NCBI GenBank assembly: GCA_003217965.1
Contig: QHNB01000067.1
Coordinates: 1 to 23,752, forward strand
Direction: 5' to 3'
Length of the DNA: 23,752 bases
Source of the DNA: Verrucomicrobiota bacterium
Lineage (GTDB): Bacteria > Verrucomicrobiota > Verrucomicrobiia > Chthoniobacterales > UBA10450
Shown here one piece after another: positions 8,272 through 16,002 of the stretch; within the stretch, counting starts at the first letter, position 1; each line of letters opens with the position of its first letter. The position numbers and the translations under genes are program-made. The notes beneath the pieces are model-generated. The model was not told where the DNA came from. It searched no databases and saw only the letters and a program-made list of their open reading frames with translations.

Positions 8272-9387
8272 GTGGCGGCAAATACGAACAGGCTCCGGCC
8301 GGAGAAAGACAAAATCGCAGATTTAAAAATCGTCACCGACCCGGTCGATGCGGCCGAAGAAGCAGGACTACGATATGTCACGGACGAACAGCCAGGTTAT
8401 ACTCGGAGAAAGCGAGGCAGCTCCTTTGTCTATTACGATACCGAAGGAAAGCTGATCCGGGACGAATCCCGGCTGCTTCGCATTCGTCGTCTGGCCATTC
8501 CTCCTGCTTACACCGATGTTTGGATTTGTCCCTCGCCCAACGGTCATATCCAAGCGACAGGACGAGATGATCGCGGTCGCAAACAGTATCGGTATCACGA
8601 ACGTTGGCGTGCGGTTCGGGACGAGAACAAATACGATCGGATGGTGATCTTCGGAAATGCGCTTCCGAAGATGCGCTGCCGTGTTCAAGCGGATCTGAAC
8701 CTGCCCGGTTTACCGCGAAATAAAGTACTCGCCACCGTCGTGCAGTTGCTGGAGCGAACATTTATCCGCATCGGCAATGAGGAGTACGCAAAGGAGAACA
8801 AGTCCTTTGGATTGACGACCATGCGGAATCACCATGTGGAAATAAAGGGATCTCAACTCCGATTCCGTTTCCGGGGCAAGAGCGGTGTGCGACAGGAGGT
8901 CGATCTCGACGATCGCCGGATCGCAAAAATCGTGCGAAAACTTCAGGAACTACCGGGCCAGGAACTGTTTCAGTATCTCGACGAAGAAGGCCAACTACAG
9001 GATGTCACTTCCCAGGATGTGAATGCTTACCTGCGCGAAATTACCGGCGAAGATTTCACCGCCAAAGATTTTCGGACCTGGGCGGGAACAGTGTTGATGG
9101 CTTTGGCGTTGAATGCGCAAGAAGGCTTTAAAACAAAGAAGCAAGCAAAAACCAACGTGCGAGATGCTATTACGGCCGTTTCAAAAATACTCGGCAATAC
9201 CCCGGCAGTTTGTCGCAAATGCTACGTTCATCCAGCCGTGCTCGAGAGTTACCTCGATGGCAACCTTATTGAAGGATTAAAGAGGAAGACAGAAGAGGGA
9301 ATCCAAGAGAACCTGGATAACCTGCGCTCCGACGAAATTGCCGTCTTAAGGTTTCTGAAGAGGAGACTCGATGAGAAGTCCGTTTAA
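8272..9387 (+). CDS. DNA topoisomerase IB (poxvirus/Deinococcus type)
   Basis: A 371-aa enzyme that relaxes supercoils by transient 3'-phosphotyrosyl nicking. The N-terminal DNA-clamp domain (about 30-110) includes IRRLAIPPAYTDVWICP and GHIQATGRDDRGRKQYRYH. The catalytic domain shows the full site: Arg166 (IRIGNEEYA), Lys203 (RGKSG), Arg268 (KDFRTWAGT), Asn309 (LGNTP, in the place of the poxvirus His, as in Deinococcus) and nucleophile Tyr318 (CRKCYVHP). Length is normal for bacterial forms. The start is GTG at 8272; AGAGG is only 1 nt upstream, too close for a good Shine-Dalgarno, so the exact start is uncertain, but no better one lies downstream. It lies 66 bp after the DUF1844 gene. Bacterial TopIB is an accessory enzyme, and free-living soil bacteria often carry one. 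Confidence 0.95.
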   Translation: MAANTNRLRPEKDKIADLKIVTDPVDAAEEAGLRYVTDEQPGYTRRKRGSSFVYYDTEGKLIRDESRLLRIRRLAIPPAYTDVWICPSPNGHIQATGRDDRGRKQYRYHERWRAVRDENKYDRMVIFGNALPKMRCRVQADLNLPGLPRNKVLATVVQLLERTFIRIGNEEYAKENKSFGLTTMRNHHVEIKGSQLRFRFRGKSGVRQEVDLDDRRIAKIVRKLQELPGQELFQYLDEEGQLQDVTSQDVNAYLREITGEDFTAKDFRTWAGTVLMALALNAQEGFKTKKQAKTNVRDAITAVSKILGNTPAVCRKCYVHPAVLESYLDGNLIEGLKRKTEEGIQENLDNLRSDEIAVLRFLKRRLDEKSV

Positions 9388-9393
9388 ATAGCA

Positions 9394-9419
9394 GAGTCGC
9401 GTAGCTTGCTACGCGGCTC
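9394..9419. terminator. Hairpin between convergent genes, likely bidirectional terminator
   Basis: GAGTCGCGTAG at 9394-9404 pairs with CTACGCGGCTC at 9409-9419 around a CTTG loop, an 11-bp stem with one G-U pair. It lies 7 bp after the topoisomerase stop and before the end of the oppositely oriented basic-protein gene. The T-run after it on the + strand is short (CCTTTAG), so termination strength is uncertain. Confidence 0.55.
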
Positions 9420-9443
9420 CTTTAGTCCTTCAACTCGGTCGCA

Positions 9444-9794
9444 CTATTTTCTTTCTGATCTCCGACGCGCTGCCCACCGCGCCTTCATCAAATCGCTGAG
9501 CTTCTTGCGTGCCGCTGCTGACATCCTTCCGCGACGTCGTGTTCTTGTTCTCGCAGCTTTGGCCGTAGTCCCGCCAGCTCTTCGTCCGCCTCGAGCCCGA
9601 GCCCAGCGCGCGCGTGCTGCGGCTGCAATTTTCGCGCGTGTCGCTGCCGACATTGTGCGCCGGCCCGTAGTTCTTCTGCCCGAAGCCGAAGTAGATCGGC
9701 CGCCACCGACTAAAGCGGCCAGCCGCTGCTCGAGGGCATCAATCTGGCGGCGAACGCTAACTGCTTCTTCCAATCGCCTAAGTGATAAGTCCAT
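9444..9794 (-). CDS. Small basic protein with duplicated MSAAxRxK...ARWA motif
   Basis: A 116-aa, very Arg/Ala-rich protein. Residues 1-30 form a short heptad-like helix (LRRLEEAVSVRRQIDALEQRLAAL) that could dimerise. A Gly/Ser/Thr/Arg linker follows. Then come two copies of one motif: residues 48-67 (MSAATRAKIAAAARARWARA) and 91-110 (MSAAARKKLSDLMKARWAAR), separated by an Arg/Thr-rich spacer. The charge suggests nucleic-acid binding, but that is inference. The ATG at 9794 has AGGAAC about 8 nt upstream. It follows mlaD on the same strand after 69 bp. Arg-rich low-complexity frames can be spurious in GC-rich DNA; the Shine-Dalgarno, the motif duplication and the regular helix argue that this one is real. 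I do not know a named family for it. Confidence 0.65.
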   Translation of the reverse strand: MDLSLRRLEEAVSVRRQIDALEQRLAALVGGGRSTSASGRRTTGRRTMSAATRAKIAAAARARWARARGGRRAGGTTAKAARTRTRRRGRMSAAARKKLSDLMKARWAARRRSERK

Positions 9795-9863
9795 TCCAAA
9801 GTTCCTAGCAGTCCATTAGCTAACTGCAAACTATTTTCACAAGTATTTTTCTACTTATCTGCC

Positions 9864-10886
9864 TTACCTTGAACCTCGGCGAGTAGGCGTCGGACCAGAA
9901 CGCGCGGACTTCGCAGGCTTAGCGGTGGCAACCGTTTGACCGGCCGGAGTGGGCGACTGTTCGGTGGCGGGATATTTTTTTGAGCTCGGCCAAACCAGAC
10001 GCCATGGTTCGGAGCGCAAGGTAGCCGTTGCATCCTTGATGTTACGGCCGCTCTCCTGCAGGGACGGAGCAAGTGAATTCATGGTCGCCTTTAACTTCTC
10101 TGAGGACACGCGGAAGTTCTGTAGGGTAACTTTGATATTATCATTCTTTTGTAGATCGTCCGTAATTCGCTGAATATTGGAAAGGGAAACCGAGAGTGAT
10201 CCATCGGGAGCGGTGAGCTGGTTTAAATGATCGCCAAAAGTACGAAACTGGGTAAGCGCCAGATTCAGTTGAGAATTTTCATCGGTGATATGACTGAGAT
10301 TCTGCGCCGTTGTCTCAAGTTGTTTAAAGGTCGCGGTTGCTTCGTTGGCAACTGGTTGAATTATATCCAGCATCCGGGCGATCGATTCCCCAAAATCGGG
10401 CACGCGCTCGCCCGCGAATATCTCCCCCGAACTGGCACGGCCGGAAGCTTCGGTTCCCTGGGTAAAGTCGATCGCGGTTTCCCCTAAAAGTCCTAGTGTA
10501 ATCATGCGGGCCTGCGAATCGCGATAGAGCTGGGCGTTGCGGTCCACCTGCACATCCACCCGGACCTCATAGCGACGAGATTTTTCATTTGCCACCGGGA
10601 CCGCATTGGGATCGGCTGCCCGCAACGCTCGTGCCACCTCAACCGCGCGCTGGCTTTCGTCTCGCGAGACGGGCGAGTAAAGGGCTGCGACCTGGCCGAT
10701 CTTGCGACCAGCAAGTAAGACAGGCGCGCCGAGCTTAATTCCCGCAGCATTATCAAAATAGATTTTGTAAGTTACCAGCGGGCGAAACAACCCCGGCGCA
10801 CCGAGCAGAACCAGAACGCCGGTTAGTACGGCCAAGGTGGCGACCACGAGTAAACCAGTCAAAACTTCGTTACGCCGGAATTGCAT
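9864..10886 (-). CDS. mlaD: MlaD-family (MCE domain) substrate-binding protein
   Basis: A 340-aa protein anchored in the inner membrane by one N-terminal span (about 9-31, LLVVATLAVLTGVLVLLGA). The MCE domain follows (about 38-150: YKIYFDNAAGIKLGAPVLLAGRKIG, then VRVDVQVDRNAQLYRDSQARM and the GLLGETAIDF strand). A long helical region (about 175-290) with regular QL/NL spacing is typical of MCE proteins and may form a periplasmic tube or needle. The C-terminus is Pro/Ala/Arg-rich. MlaD hexamers pass phospholipids between membranes together with MlaE and MlaF. The start at 10886 overlaps the end of mlaF by 17 bp, so translation is coupled. The longer helical tail makes it larger than E. coli MlaD (about 183 aa), so substrate and partners may differ. 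Confidence 0.9.
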   Translation of the reverse strand: MQFRRNEVLTGLLVVATLAVLTGVLVLLGAPGLFRPLVTYKIYFDNAAGIKLGAPVLLAGRKIGQVAALYSPVSRDESQRAVEVARALRAADPNAVPVANEKSRRYEVRVDVQVDRNAQLYRDSQARMITLGLLGETAIDFTQGTEASGRASSGEIFAGERVPDFGESIARMLDIIQPVANEATATFKQLETTAQNLSHITDENSQLNLALTQFRTFGDHLNQLTAPDGSLSVSLSNIQRITDDLQKNDNIKVTLQNFRVSSEKLKATMNSLAPSLQESGRNIKDATATLRSEPWRLVWPSSKKYPATEQSPTPAGQTVATAKPAKSARSGPTPTRRGSR

Positions 10887-11655
10887 CTGGTGTTCCTTCC
10901 AGAATGGGACCTTGGGTGCTTCCGCTCAAGAATTGTGCGACAACCGGGTCGCGCGATTTTTTAATCTCTTCCGGCTTACCCTGAGCAATAATTTTTCCCT
11001 GATACAACATCGCCATGCGCGTGCCGATGCGAAAGGCGCTCTCCATTTCATGAGTGACGATGACAGAAGATACCTTATGTTTCTCCGCCAGACTGATGAT
11101 AAGTTCGTCTATAACCGAGCTGATCACGGGATCGAGTCCGGCCGTAGGCTCATCAAACAAAATAAGTTCTGGGTCCATCACCAAAGCACGCGCCAGGCTG
11201 ACCCGCTTTCGCATTCCGCCGCTGAGCTCTGAGGGCAGCTGATTGCAGGCGTCGTTCATGCCCACAAGTTCCAGTTTTGATTCGACAATCTCTTTAATCT
11301 CCGCATTCGATTTGTCAGTTAGCTCCTCCAATGGGAGTGCGACGTTCTCGCAAACAGTGAGCGAACTTAGCAGCGCCGAGTATTGATGAACCATCCCAAT
11401 GTGACGTCGGATTTGCTGAAGTTTCCGTGGATTTAATCGAGTAATTTCAAACTGCTTGAAAAAGATCTGGCCTGCCTCTAGTGGCAGAATTCCCAGAATC
11501 AAGCGTAGAATCGTACTTTTGCCGCTGCCACTTTGTCCCATGATAACGAAGCGGTCGAGTGGATTGACAACCAGCGAGACGCCATTCAAAACGTTTTTTT
11601 CTTCGAATTGCTTGTGCACGTCACGCAGCTCGACGACGTGGGCGGCGGTAGTCAC
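10870..11655 (-). CDS. mlaF: MlaF-family ABC transporter ATPase
   Basis: A 261-aa nucleotide-binding subunit that powers lipid transport through MlaE. Motifs in order: Walker A GQSGSGKST (40-48), Q-loop around MVHQYSALL (88-96), signature LSGGMRKR (144-151), Walker B ELILFDEP (163-170), D-loop TAGLDP, and switch His202 (VIVTHEM). The signature LSGGM and the TAGLDPVIS sequence after Walker B are typical of MlaF/Ttg2A-type ATPases. The start is GTG at 11655, overlapping the mlaE stop as GTGA; the mlaD start lies within its 3' end. This tight packing indicates an mlaE-mlaF-mlaD operon read leftward. The family assignment is firm. Confidence 0.95.
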   Translation of the reverse strand: MTTAAHVVELRDVHKQFEEKNVLNGVSLVVNPLDRFVIMGQSGSGKSTILRLILGILPLEAGQIFFKQFEITRLNPRKLQQIRRHIGMVHQYSALLSSLTVCENVALPLEELTDKSNAEIKEIVESKLELVGMNDACNQLPSELSGGMRKRVSLARALVMDPELILFDEPTAGLDPVISSVIDELIISLAEKHKVSSVIVTHEMESAFRIGTRMAMLYQGKIIAQGKPEEIKKSRDPVVAQFLSGSTQGPILEGTPDAIPA

Positions 11656-12500
11656 GGGAAGAAGACGATATAAACGATGTTAAAGAGCGTATCGAATCCG
11701 ATGACAGTCGTGATTGCGGTCACCACACTCGACGTCGTTGCGATACCGACACCTTCCGCACCGCCCTTGACGGTTAGCCCGCGATAGCAGGCAATCGCGC
11801 TGATTAGAAATCCAAAGAGAAAGCTCTTGAGCACGCCGGTGACGATGTCGCGAATAAGCAGGGCGTCTTTCACCAAATCGATAAAGTAGACGAACGCGAT
11901 GTTGAAATAGATGCGCGAAATGAGGCTGCTCGCGAAGATAGCGGAGATGTTTGAAACGGTGGAAAGGCAGGGCATGAGCGCGAAGAGCGCGACCATCCGC
12001 GGCGCAACCAGGAACCGCAACGGTGGGATACCCATCGCTTCGATTGCTTCTACTTCTTCGTTCACTTCCATGGTGCCGAGCTCGGCTGTGAAGGAGGCGC
12101 CAATGCGCGCGGCCAGCATGATTCCGGTCAGCAACGGACCCAGTTCACGTGTGAAGGAAATCGCGACGAGTCCTGGGACGAGTCGTTCCGTGCCGAACCG
12201 TTGCAACTGATACCCGGTGAGGAGGGCCATTGTCAGTCCAAGAAAAAAAGAAACCAAACCCACCAGCGGGACCGAACCGACACCGGCGCGTTCACTGTAG
12301 CGAAAAAAGCTGACGGCTCGAAATGGTGTTCGCCCCCGCCGGATATTGTCGAGGCTCTCACTCGCGGTTTGGACGACGAACCAAAACAAACTGCCGACTT
12401 CACGCATGAACGCCTCGCTGAGATGCCCGACGTCCTGCACGACGACAACCGGGTTCGCCTGAATCGGGGCATCGGCCGTATCAGATTGGTTGGCGGCCAT
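11652..12500 (-). CDS. mlaE: MlaE-family ABC transporter permease
   Basis: A 282-aa inner-membrane permease for phospholipid transport with MlaF and MlaD. The polar N-terminus (1-45) is followed by an interfacial helix, then hydrophobic spans near 65-95, 105-125, 165-190, 215-245 and 255-280. Conserved MlaE segments are visible: FTRELGPLLTGIMLAARIGA, ELGTMEVNEEVEAIEAMGI and PRMVALFALMPCL. The frame is open upstream to 12848, but that extension runs antiparallel over the SPFH gene and has no membrane character. The ATG at 12500 (MAANQSD) gives the usual family length. No clear Shine-Dalgarno precedes it. It heads the operon and diverges from the SPFH gene across about 90-130 bp that presumably holds both promoters, though I cannot pick out convincing -35/-10 pairs. 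Confidence 0.92.
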   Translation of the reverse strand: MAANQSDTADAPIQANPVVVVQDVGHLSEAFMREVGSLFWFVVQTASESLDNIRRGRTPFRAVSFFRYSERAGVGSVPLVGLVSFFLGLTMALLTGYQLQRFGTERLVPGLVAISFTRELGPLLTGIMLAARIGASFTAELGTMEVNEEVEAIEAMGIPPLRFLVAPRMVALFALMPCLSTVSNISAIFASSLISRIYFNIAFVYFIDLVKDALLIRDIVTGVLKSFLFGFLISAIACYRGLTVKGGAEGVGIATTSSVVTAITTVIGFDTLFNIVYIVFFP

Positions 12501-12629
12501 ATCTAGGGAAAAGTGCCTACTAGGTTGAGACGAAACGAGGAAAATAAATGAGCGAAGAGTGAATCGGTTCTCCTGGATGTGGATAGGTAGGCAATCTTCG
12601 TCATCCTGATCATCGTTGGCGCATTCCTG

Positions 12630-13409
12630 TTGATACGCTGCATTCGTGTGGTCCCTGCTGGTCATGTCGGTGTCGTCGACGTTTTTGGCAAAGTCCGCAA
12701 CGAGGCATTGCCGTCCGGCCTTCATCTGGTAAATCCGTTTGCCACGATCCACCGAATGACCGTGCAAACCCAGGAAGTCAAAGAGACTCTGGATACCCCC
12801 TCGAGTGAAGGTTTGACTGTGCATCTCGATGTCAGTGTTCAATCTCATCTGGACTCAAGCAAGGCGCCCGATGTCTACCGAACTGTCGGTTTGGAATACG
12901 AGACCGTGCTGGTGAAACCAAATGTGCGCAGTGCCGTGCGCGAAGTAACCAGCTCCTACGAAGCGAAAGCGCTCTATTCTCCGGAGCGTGATAAGATGCG
13001 TACAGCAATCGATCAAAATATTCGCGCCGCCATCGAACCGCGAGGGGTGCAGGTGGAACGCGTGCTTTTGCGCGACGTCGCTTTGCCGGCTCGTTTGCAG
13101 CAGGCGATCCAGGAGAAGTTGGGCGCAGAACAGGAAGCTTCTCGCATGCAGTTCGTGCTCCTCAAAGAAAAACAGGAAGCGAAACGGAAGAAGATTGAGG
13201 CTGAAGGCATTTCCAGCTTTCAAAGGATTGTCACCGAAGGAACCAACGAGAATCTGCTGAAATGGAAAGGAATTGAAGCGACCAAAGAGCTTGCTCTGAG
13301 CAATAATTCAAAAGTGGTAATCATCGGCTCCCGCCGAGAAGGGTCGCCCGTGATTCTCGGTAGCGATACTGCCGAACCTGGCCCGCGCCTACCGCCGCCG
13401 CGGCAATAA
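12630..13409 (+). CDS. SPFH/prohibitin-like membrane protein, N-terminus uncertain
   Basis: An SPFH (stomatin/prohibitin/flotillin) protein of at least 259 aa. The SPFH domain runs from about residue 8 (VVPAGHVGVVDVFGKV) through NPFATIHRMTVQTQEV, EGLTVHLDVSVQSHLD and RGVQVERVLLRDVALP (residues 136-151). A charged coiled-coil follows (155-195, EKLGAEQEASRMQFVLLKEKQEAKRKK), then a polar tail. Such proteins form large ring or cage oligomers on membranes and scaffold proteases or lipids. The only common start in frame is TTG at 12630, inside what is clearly the membrane anchor: codons from 12591 read AIFVILIIVGAFLL before it. The anchor is preceded by TAG at 12588, and an ATG at 12577 is in another frame. 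So either the start is non-canonical or one base is missing near 12580-12590. Confidence 0.85.
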   Translation: MIRCIRVVPAGHVGVVDVFGKVRNEALPSGLHLVNPFATIHRMTVQTQEVKETLDTPSSEGLTVHLDVSVQSHLDSSKAPDVYRTVGLEYETVLVKPNVRSAVREVTSSYEAKALYSPERDKMRTAIDQNIRAAIEPRGVQVERVLLRDVALPARLQQAIQEKLGAEQEASRMQFVLLKEKQEAKRKKIEAEGISSFQRIVTEGTNENLLKWKGIEATKELALSNNSKVVIIGSRREGSPVILGSDTAEPGPRLPPPRQ

Positions 13410-13440
13410 TGCACTCCAGTCACTCAATATTCCTCAATAG

Positions 13441-14481
13441 GTGAAGTTGACTTCTCACATAATCCACTGTCTTGCTTTCGCTCTCTCGGCTGCCGCGGTT
13501 TATGCGCAAGACTCTTCGCCTGCTCCTACCATGAGTAAGTCACATATTGCCCTAGTCGTACACGGAGGCGCGGGGACAATCGAGCGTAGTAAAATGACAC
13601 CGGAACGCGAGCGCGAGTATCGCACCGGGATCGAAAATGCGTTGCGCGCCGGCAGTACTATTTTGCGCCGCGGCGGCGCTGCCCTCGATGCGGTGGAGGC
13701 GGCGGTGCGCGTGCTGGAAGACGATCCTCATTTTAACGCTGGCAAAGGCTCTGTTTTTACAAGCGCCGGGACAAATGAAATGGATGCCGCCATCATGGAT
13801 GGAAAAACGCGCAGCGCGGGCGCCGTGGCTGGCGTTGAACATGTCCGCAATCCGATTGTGCTTGCGCGCGCGGTCATGGAAAAATCCAAGTACGTCTTTC
13901 TGATCGGCAGCGGTGCGGAAGAGTTTGCCAAGCGCAACAACATCGAATTGGTCGATTCGAAGTATTTTTTTACTCAGGATCGCTGGGATGCGTTACAAAA
14001 AGTCAAAGCCGCGGACAATGGCGGAGGGAGTGGGGACAAGAAGTTTATTATCTCGGATGCAGACCGGCATGGGACGGTAGGCGCAGTTGCTCTCGATGGA
14101 AGCGGCAATCTGGCGGCGGCGACTTCCACTGGCGGAACAACGAACAAACTTCCGGGACGTGTCGGTGATTCGCCTGTGATTGGGGCCGGCACTTTTGCTG
14201 ATAACAATACGTGCGCTGTCTCGTGCACCGGCGATGGCGAGTTTTTCATCCGGGCCGCCGTCGCGCATGAAGTTTCGGTCTTGATCGAGGAGCGCGGTTT
14301 CTCTTTACGCGATGCGGCGGAGAGTGCGTTGGCGAAATCCCAAAAACTTGGCGGCAGCGGCGGGCTCATCGCAGTGGACAAGAATGGAAGTATCGCCCTG
14401 CCGTTTAATACCAGCGGAATGTACCGCGGCTTTTTGCAGGAGGATGGGACTTTCGTGGTCGATATCTACCGCGACCACTGA
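13441..14481 (+). CDS. Isoaspartyl peptidase / L-asparaginase (plant-type, Ntn hydrolase), exported
   Basis: A 346-aa precursor. Residues 1-22 are a signal peptide (HIIHCLAFALSAAAVYA before QDSS), so it acts in the periplasm. The proenzyme should self-cleave before Thr212 in DRHGTVGAVALD, giving an alpha chain and a beta chain whose N-terminal Thr is the nucleophile. Other family marks are VVHGGAGTI (39-47), FNAGKGSVFTSAG (98-110), TSTGGTTNKLPGRVGDSP (228-245), GAGTFADN and CTGDGEFF. The enzyme removes isoaspartyl residues from damaged peptides and can also hydrolyse asparagine. The start is GTG at 13441, chosen because the signal peptide begins there. It follows the SPFH gene by 31 bp and precedes the glycosyltransferase by 51 bp, all on the + strand, so a short operon is possible. 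Confidence 0.94.
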   Translation: MKLTSHIIHCLAFALSAAAVYAQDSSPAPTMSKSHIALVVHGGAGTIERSKMTPEREREYRTGIENALRAGSTILRRGGAALDAVEAAVRVLEDDPHFNAGKGSVFTSAGTNEMDAAIMDGKTRSAGAVAGVEHVRNPIVLARAVMEKSKYVFLIGSGAEEFAKRNNIELVDSKYFFTQDRWDALQKVKAADNGGGSGDKKFIISDADRHGTVGAVALDGSGNLAAATSTGGTTNKLPGRVGDSPVIGAGTFADNNTCAVSCTGDGEFFIRAAVAHEVSVLIEERGFSLRDAAESALAKSQKLGGSGGLIAVDKNGSIALPFNTSGMYRGFLQEDGTFVVDIYRDH

Positions 14482-14532
14482 ATTGTTTTCGGCGATGACG
14501 TCTCCTCGATTTGGTCGAGAGTAGCAGTCGCC

Positions 14533-15285
14533 ATGTTACCCGCTTTCTCGGTCGTAATTCCGGCATTCAATGAGGCGATTCGGATCGGTGACACTTTGGG
14601 CACAACAATAGAATATCTGGAAAAGGCGAGCCCGGACTCGGAAATCATCGTGGTGAACGATGGGTCAACGGATGGAACGGGCGATGTCGTGCGACAAGCC
14701 TTCGCCGAACATAAGTTTCACGCGGTGCGATTATTCGAAAATTTCCCAAATCGTGGCAAAGGCGCGGCTGTGCGAAAAGCCTTACTCGCCTCGACCAAAG
14801 CGATCGGAACGTTTTTCGATGCGGATCTCTCGACGCCGATCGAGGAGTTACCGAAGATCATCCAGCCCATCGCAGCCGGAGGCGTCGATCTCGCCTTTGG
14901 CTCGCGCGCACTCGATCGAAACTTGATTGGCAACCGTCAACCGTGGCGACGAGAACAAGCCGGGCGTGTTTTTAACCTCATTGTCCGTCTTGCAACCGGA
15001 CTACCTTTTTGGGATACGCAATGCGGATTTAAAACATTCCGGATGGCCTCATGTCGCCCGATTCTGCAGGCTGCGAGAATCGACGGTTTTGGTTTCGACG
15101 TGGAACTGCTTTTCCTCGCACAGCGCGCCGGACTGAAGTTAGAAGAGATTCCTGTACGGTGGAACCATTGCGAGGGCAGTAAAGTCCGTTTCGTGCACGA
15201 TAGCTTGCGCATGTTGCGCGAGGTGATCGCACTGCGCAGTCACGTCAAGGCCGGCGATTATGATGTCGCTCTTTTACGCGCCTAA
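14533..15285 (+). CDS. Family 2 glycosyltransferase, Alg5-like (polyprenyl/dolichyl-phosphate glucosyltransferase type)
   Basis: A 250-aa GT-A fold glycosyltransferase. It opens with SVVIPAFNEAIRIGDTL (6-22), has the nucleotide-binding VNDGSTDGT (41-49), NRGKGAAVRKALLAS (73-87) and the metal-binding DxD as FFDADLSTP (94-102). Downstream are FGSRAL, WDTQCGFKTF and a helix holding FGFDVELLFLAQRAG, followed by EIPVRWNHCEGSKV. This order (DADLSTP, CGFK, GFDVELL) is typical of dolichyl/polyprenyl-phosphate beta-glucosyltransferases, which load a lipid carrier with a sugar at the membrane. There is no membrane span, so it is probably soluble or peripheral. The ATG at 14533 has GAGAG about 12 nt upstream. 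The sugar and lipid specificity are inferred from family only. Confidence 0.9.
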   Translation: MLPAFSVVIPAFNEAIRIGDTLGTTIEYLEKASPDSEIIVVNDGSTDGTGDVVRQAFAEHKFHAVRLFENFPNRGKGAAVRKALLASTKAIGTFFDADLSTPIEELPKIIQPIAAGGVDLAFGSRALDRNLIGNRQPWRREQAGRVFNLIVRLATGLPFWDTQCGFKTFRMASCRPILQAARIDGFGFDVELLFLAQRAGLKLEEIPVRWNHCEGSKVRFVHDSLRMLREVIALRSHVKAGDYDVALLRA

Positions 15286-15379
15286 AACCGGCGCAGTTTG
15301 AGCGCGGCTTGAATTAGGCGCAACAATCGCTACCCAAAGGCGCGCGATTTTCCAGTCGCAGGCCAGTTCTCTTGCGCTT

Positions 15380-15781
15380 CTATTTCTTAACGATTTCGGC
15401 GTTCTCCAGCATGGCAATCCCACCACGCTCCGCCATCTTGCCTCTTACCGTGATGGTTTTCCCGGCGAACTCGGCCAATGCGTCATTCATTGGTTTGTGA
15501 TCGCCAACGATGAGGTAGGCTTTTCCGTCCGATACGATTCCGACCGGACCATTTCCTTTGATGCATTTGGCGGCGCAGCCGGCATGCTTGTCGCCCATCG
15601 CGTTGTGATCGACGTAGCACATCATATCGACAACTTCGCCGGTAATTTCTTTGGATGCCGAAGCATCGAGACTATCCTTGACATGCTCTTGGGCAAGGAG
15701 GAGTGGCGAACACGCCAGCGCAGAGATGAATCCGGCTGTGACTGCCACCTTAACGGGCATTGGAACTTTCGAGTTGAACAT
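15380..15781 (-). CDS. Small secreted Cys/His-containing protein of unknown function
   Basis: A 133-aa exported protein. Residues about 1-30 are a signal peptide (VKVAVTAGFISALACSPLLLA before QEHV). The mature part begins with a polar stretch. It then has EITGEVVDMMCYVDHNAMG and KHAGCAAKCIKGNGPVGIV (46-83), with Cys55, Cys69 and Cys73 plus His59, His66 and Met53/54. A compact beta-rich region ends in AGKTITVRGKMAERGGIAMLENAEIV, resembling a small OB-like barrel. The Cys/His cluster could bind a metal or form a disulfide; this is inference. The same general pattern (GEVVDMMCY...GCAAKC) is familiar to me from uncharacterised exported proteins. The start could also be the ATG at 15760. It lies 94 bp from the convergent glycosyltransferase. 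Confidence 0.75.
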   Translation of the reverse strand: MFNSKVPMPVKVAVTAGFISALACSPLLLAQEHVKDSLDASASKEITGEVVDMMCYVDHNAMGDKHAGCAAKCIKGNGPVGIVSDGKAYLIVGDHKPMNDALAEFAGKTITVRGKMAERGGIAMLENAEIVKK

Positions 15782-15932
15782 ATCTAGAGCTTCGTTGCGA
15801 AATTGGGCTGGTCAATCACTACAGTCCTTCGACTTTGGTGCGCCGCTGGCAGCCGGAAGCCCCCATTGTCAAGGGACTGCCGTAGTCCAATACATGTCTA
15901 GCTGAAGAACTGGCAGCCTGTGACGGCCTCCT

Positions 15933-15957
15933 TTTTGCAGCCGACACGGCTACAAAA
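15933..15957. repeat. Symmetric intergenic hairpin downstream of carA
   Basis: TTTTG-C-AGCCG, loop ACA, CGGCT-A-CAAAA: two perfect 5-bp stem parts separated by one mismatch. It lies 45 bp past the end of carA, in the 221-bp gap before the next gene, and is followed on the + strand by TTTT. On the carA strand it lacks a T-run after the stem, so it is not a classical terminator for that gene. It may be a REP-like palindrome or a 3' stabiliser. The rest of 15782-16002 shows no gene. Confidence 0.4.
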
Positions 15958-16002
15958 TTTTATGAATGCAACCGGCCCATGGCCACTCGCGACCAACGGC
16001 CG

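Noticed and set aside
12501..12848. N-terminal extension of mlaE to 12848.
   Set aside because: It lies opposite the SPFH coding sequence, shows no membrane or conserved features, and would add about 116 residues to a family of normal length 260-290.
13220..14381. Several minus-strand frames opposite the SPFH and isoaspartyl peptidase genes.
   Set aside because: Shadow frames of GC-rich coding DNA; no domains, and the sense-strand genes have complete catalytic motifs.
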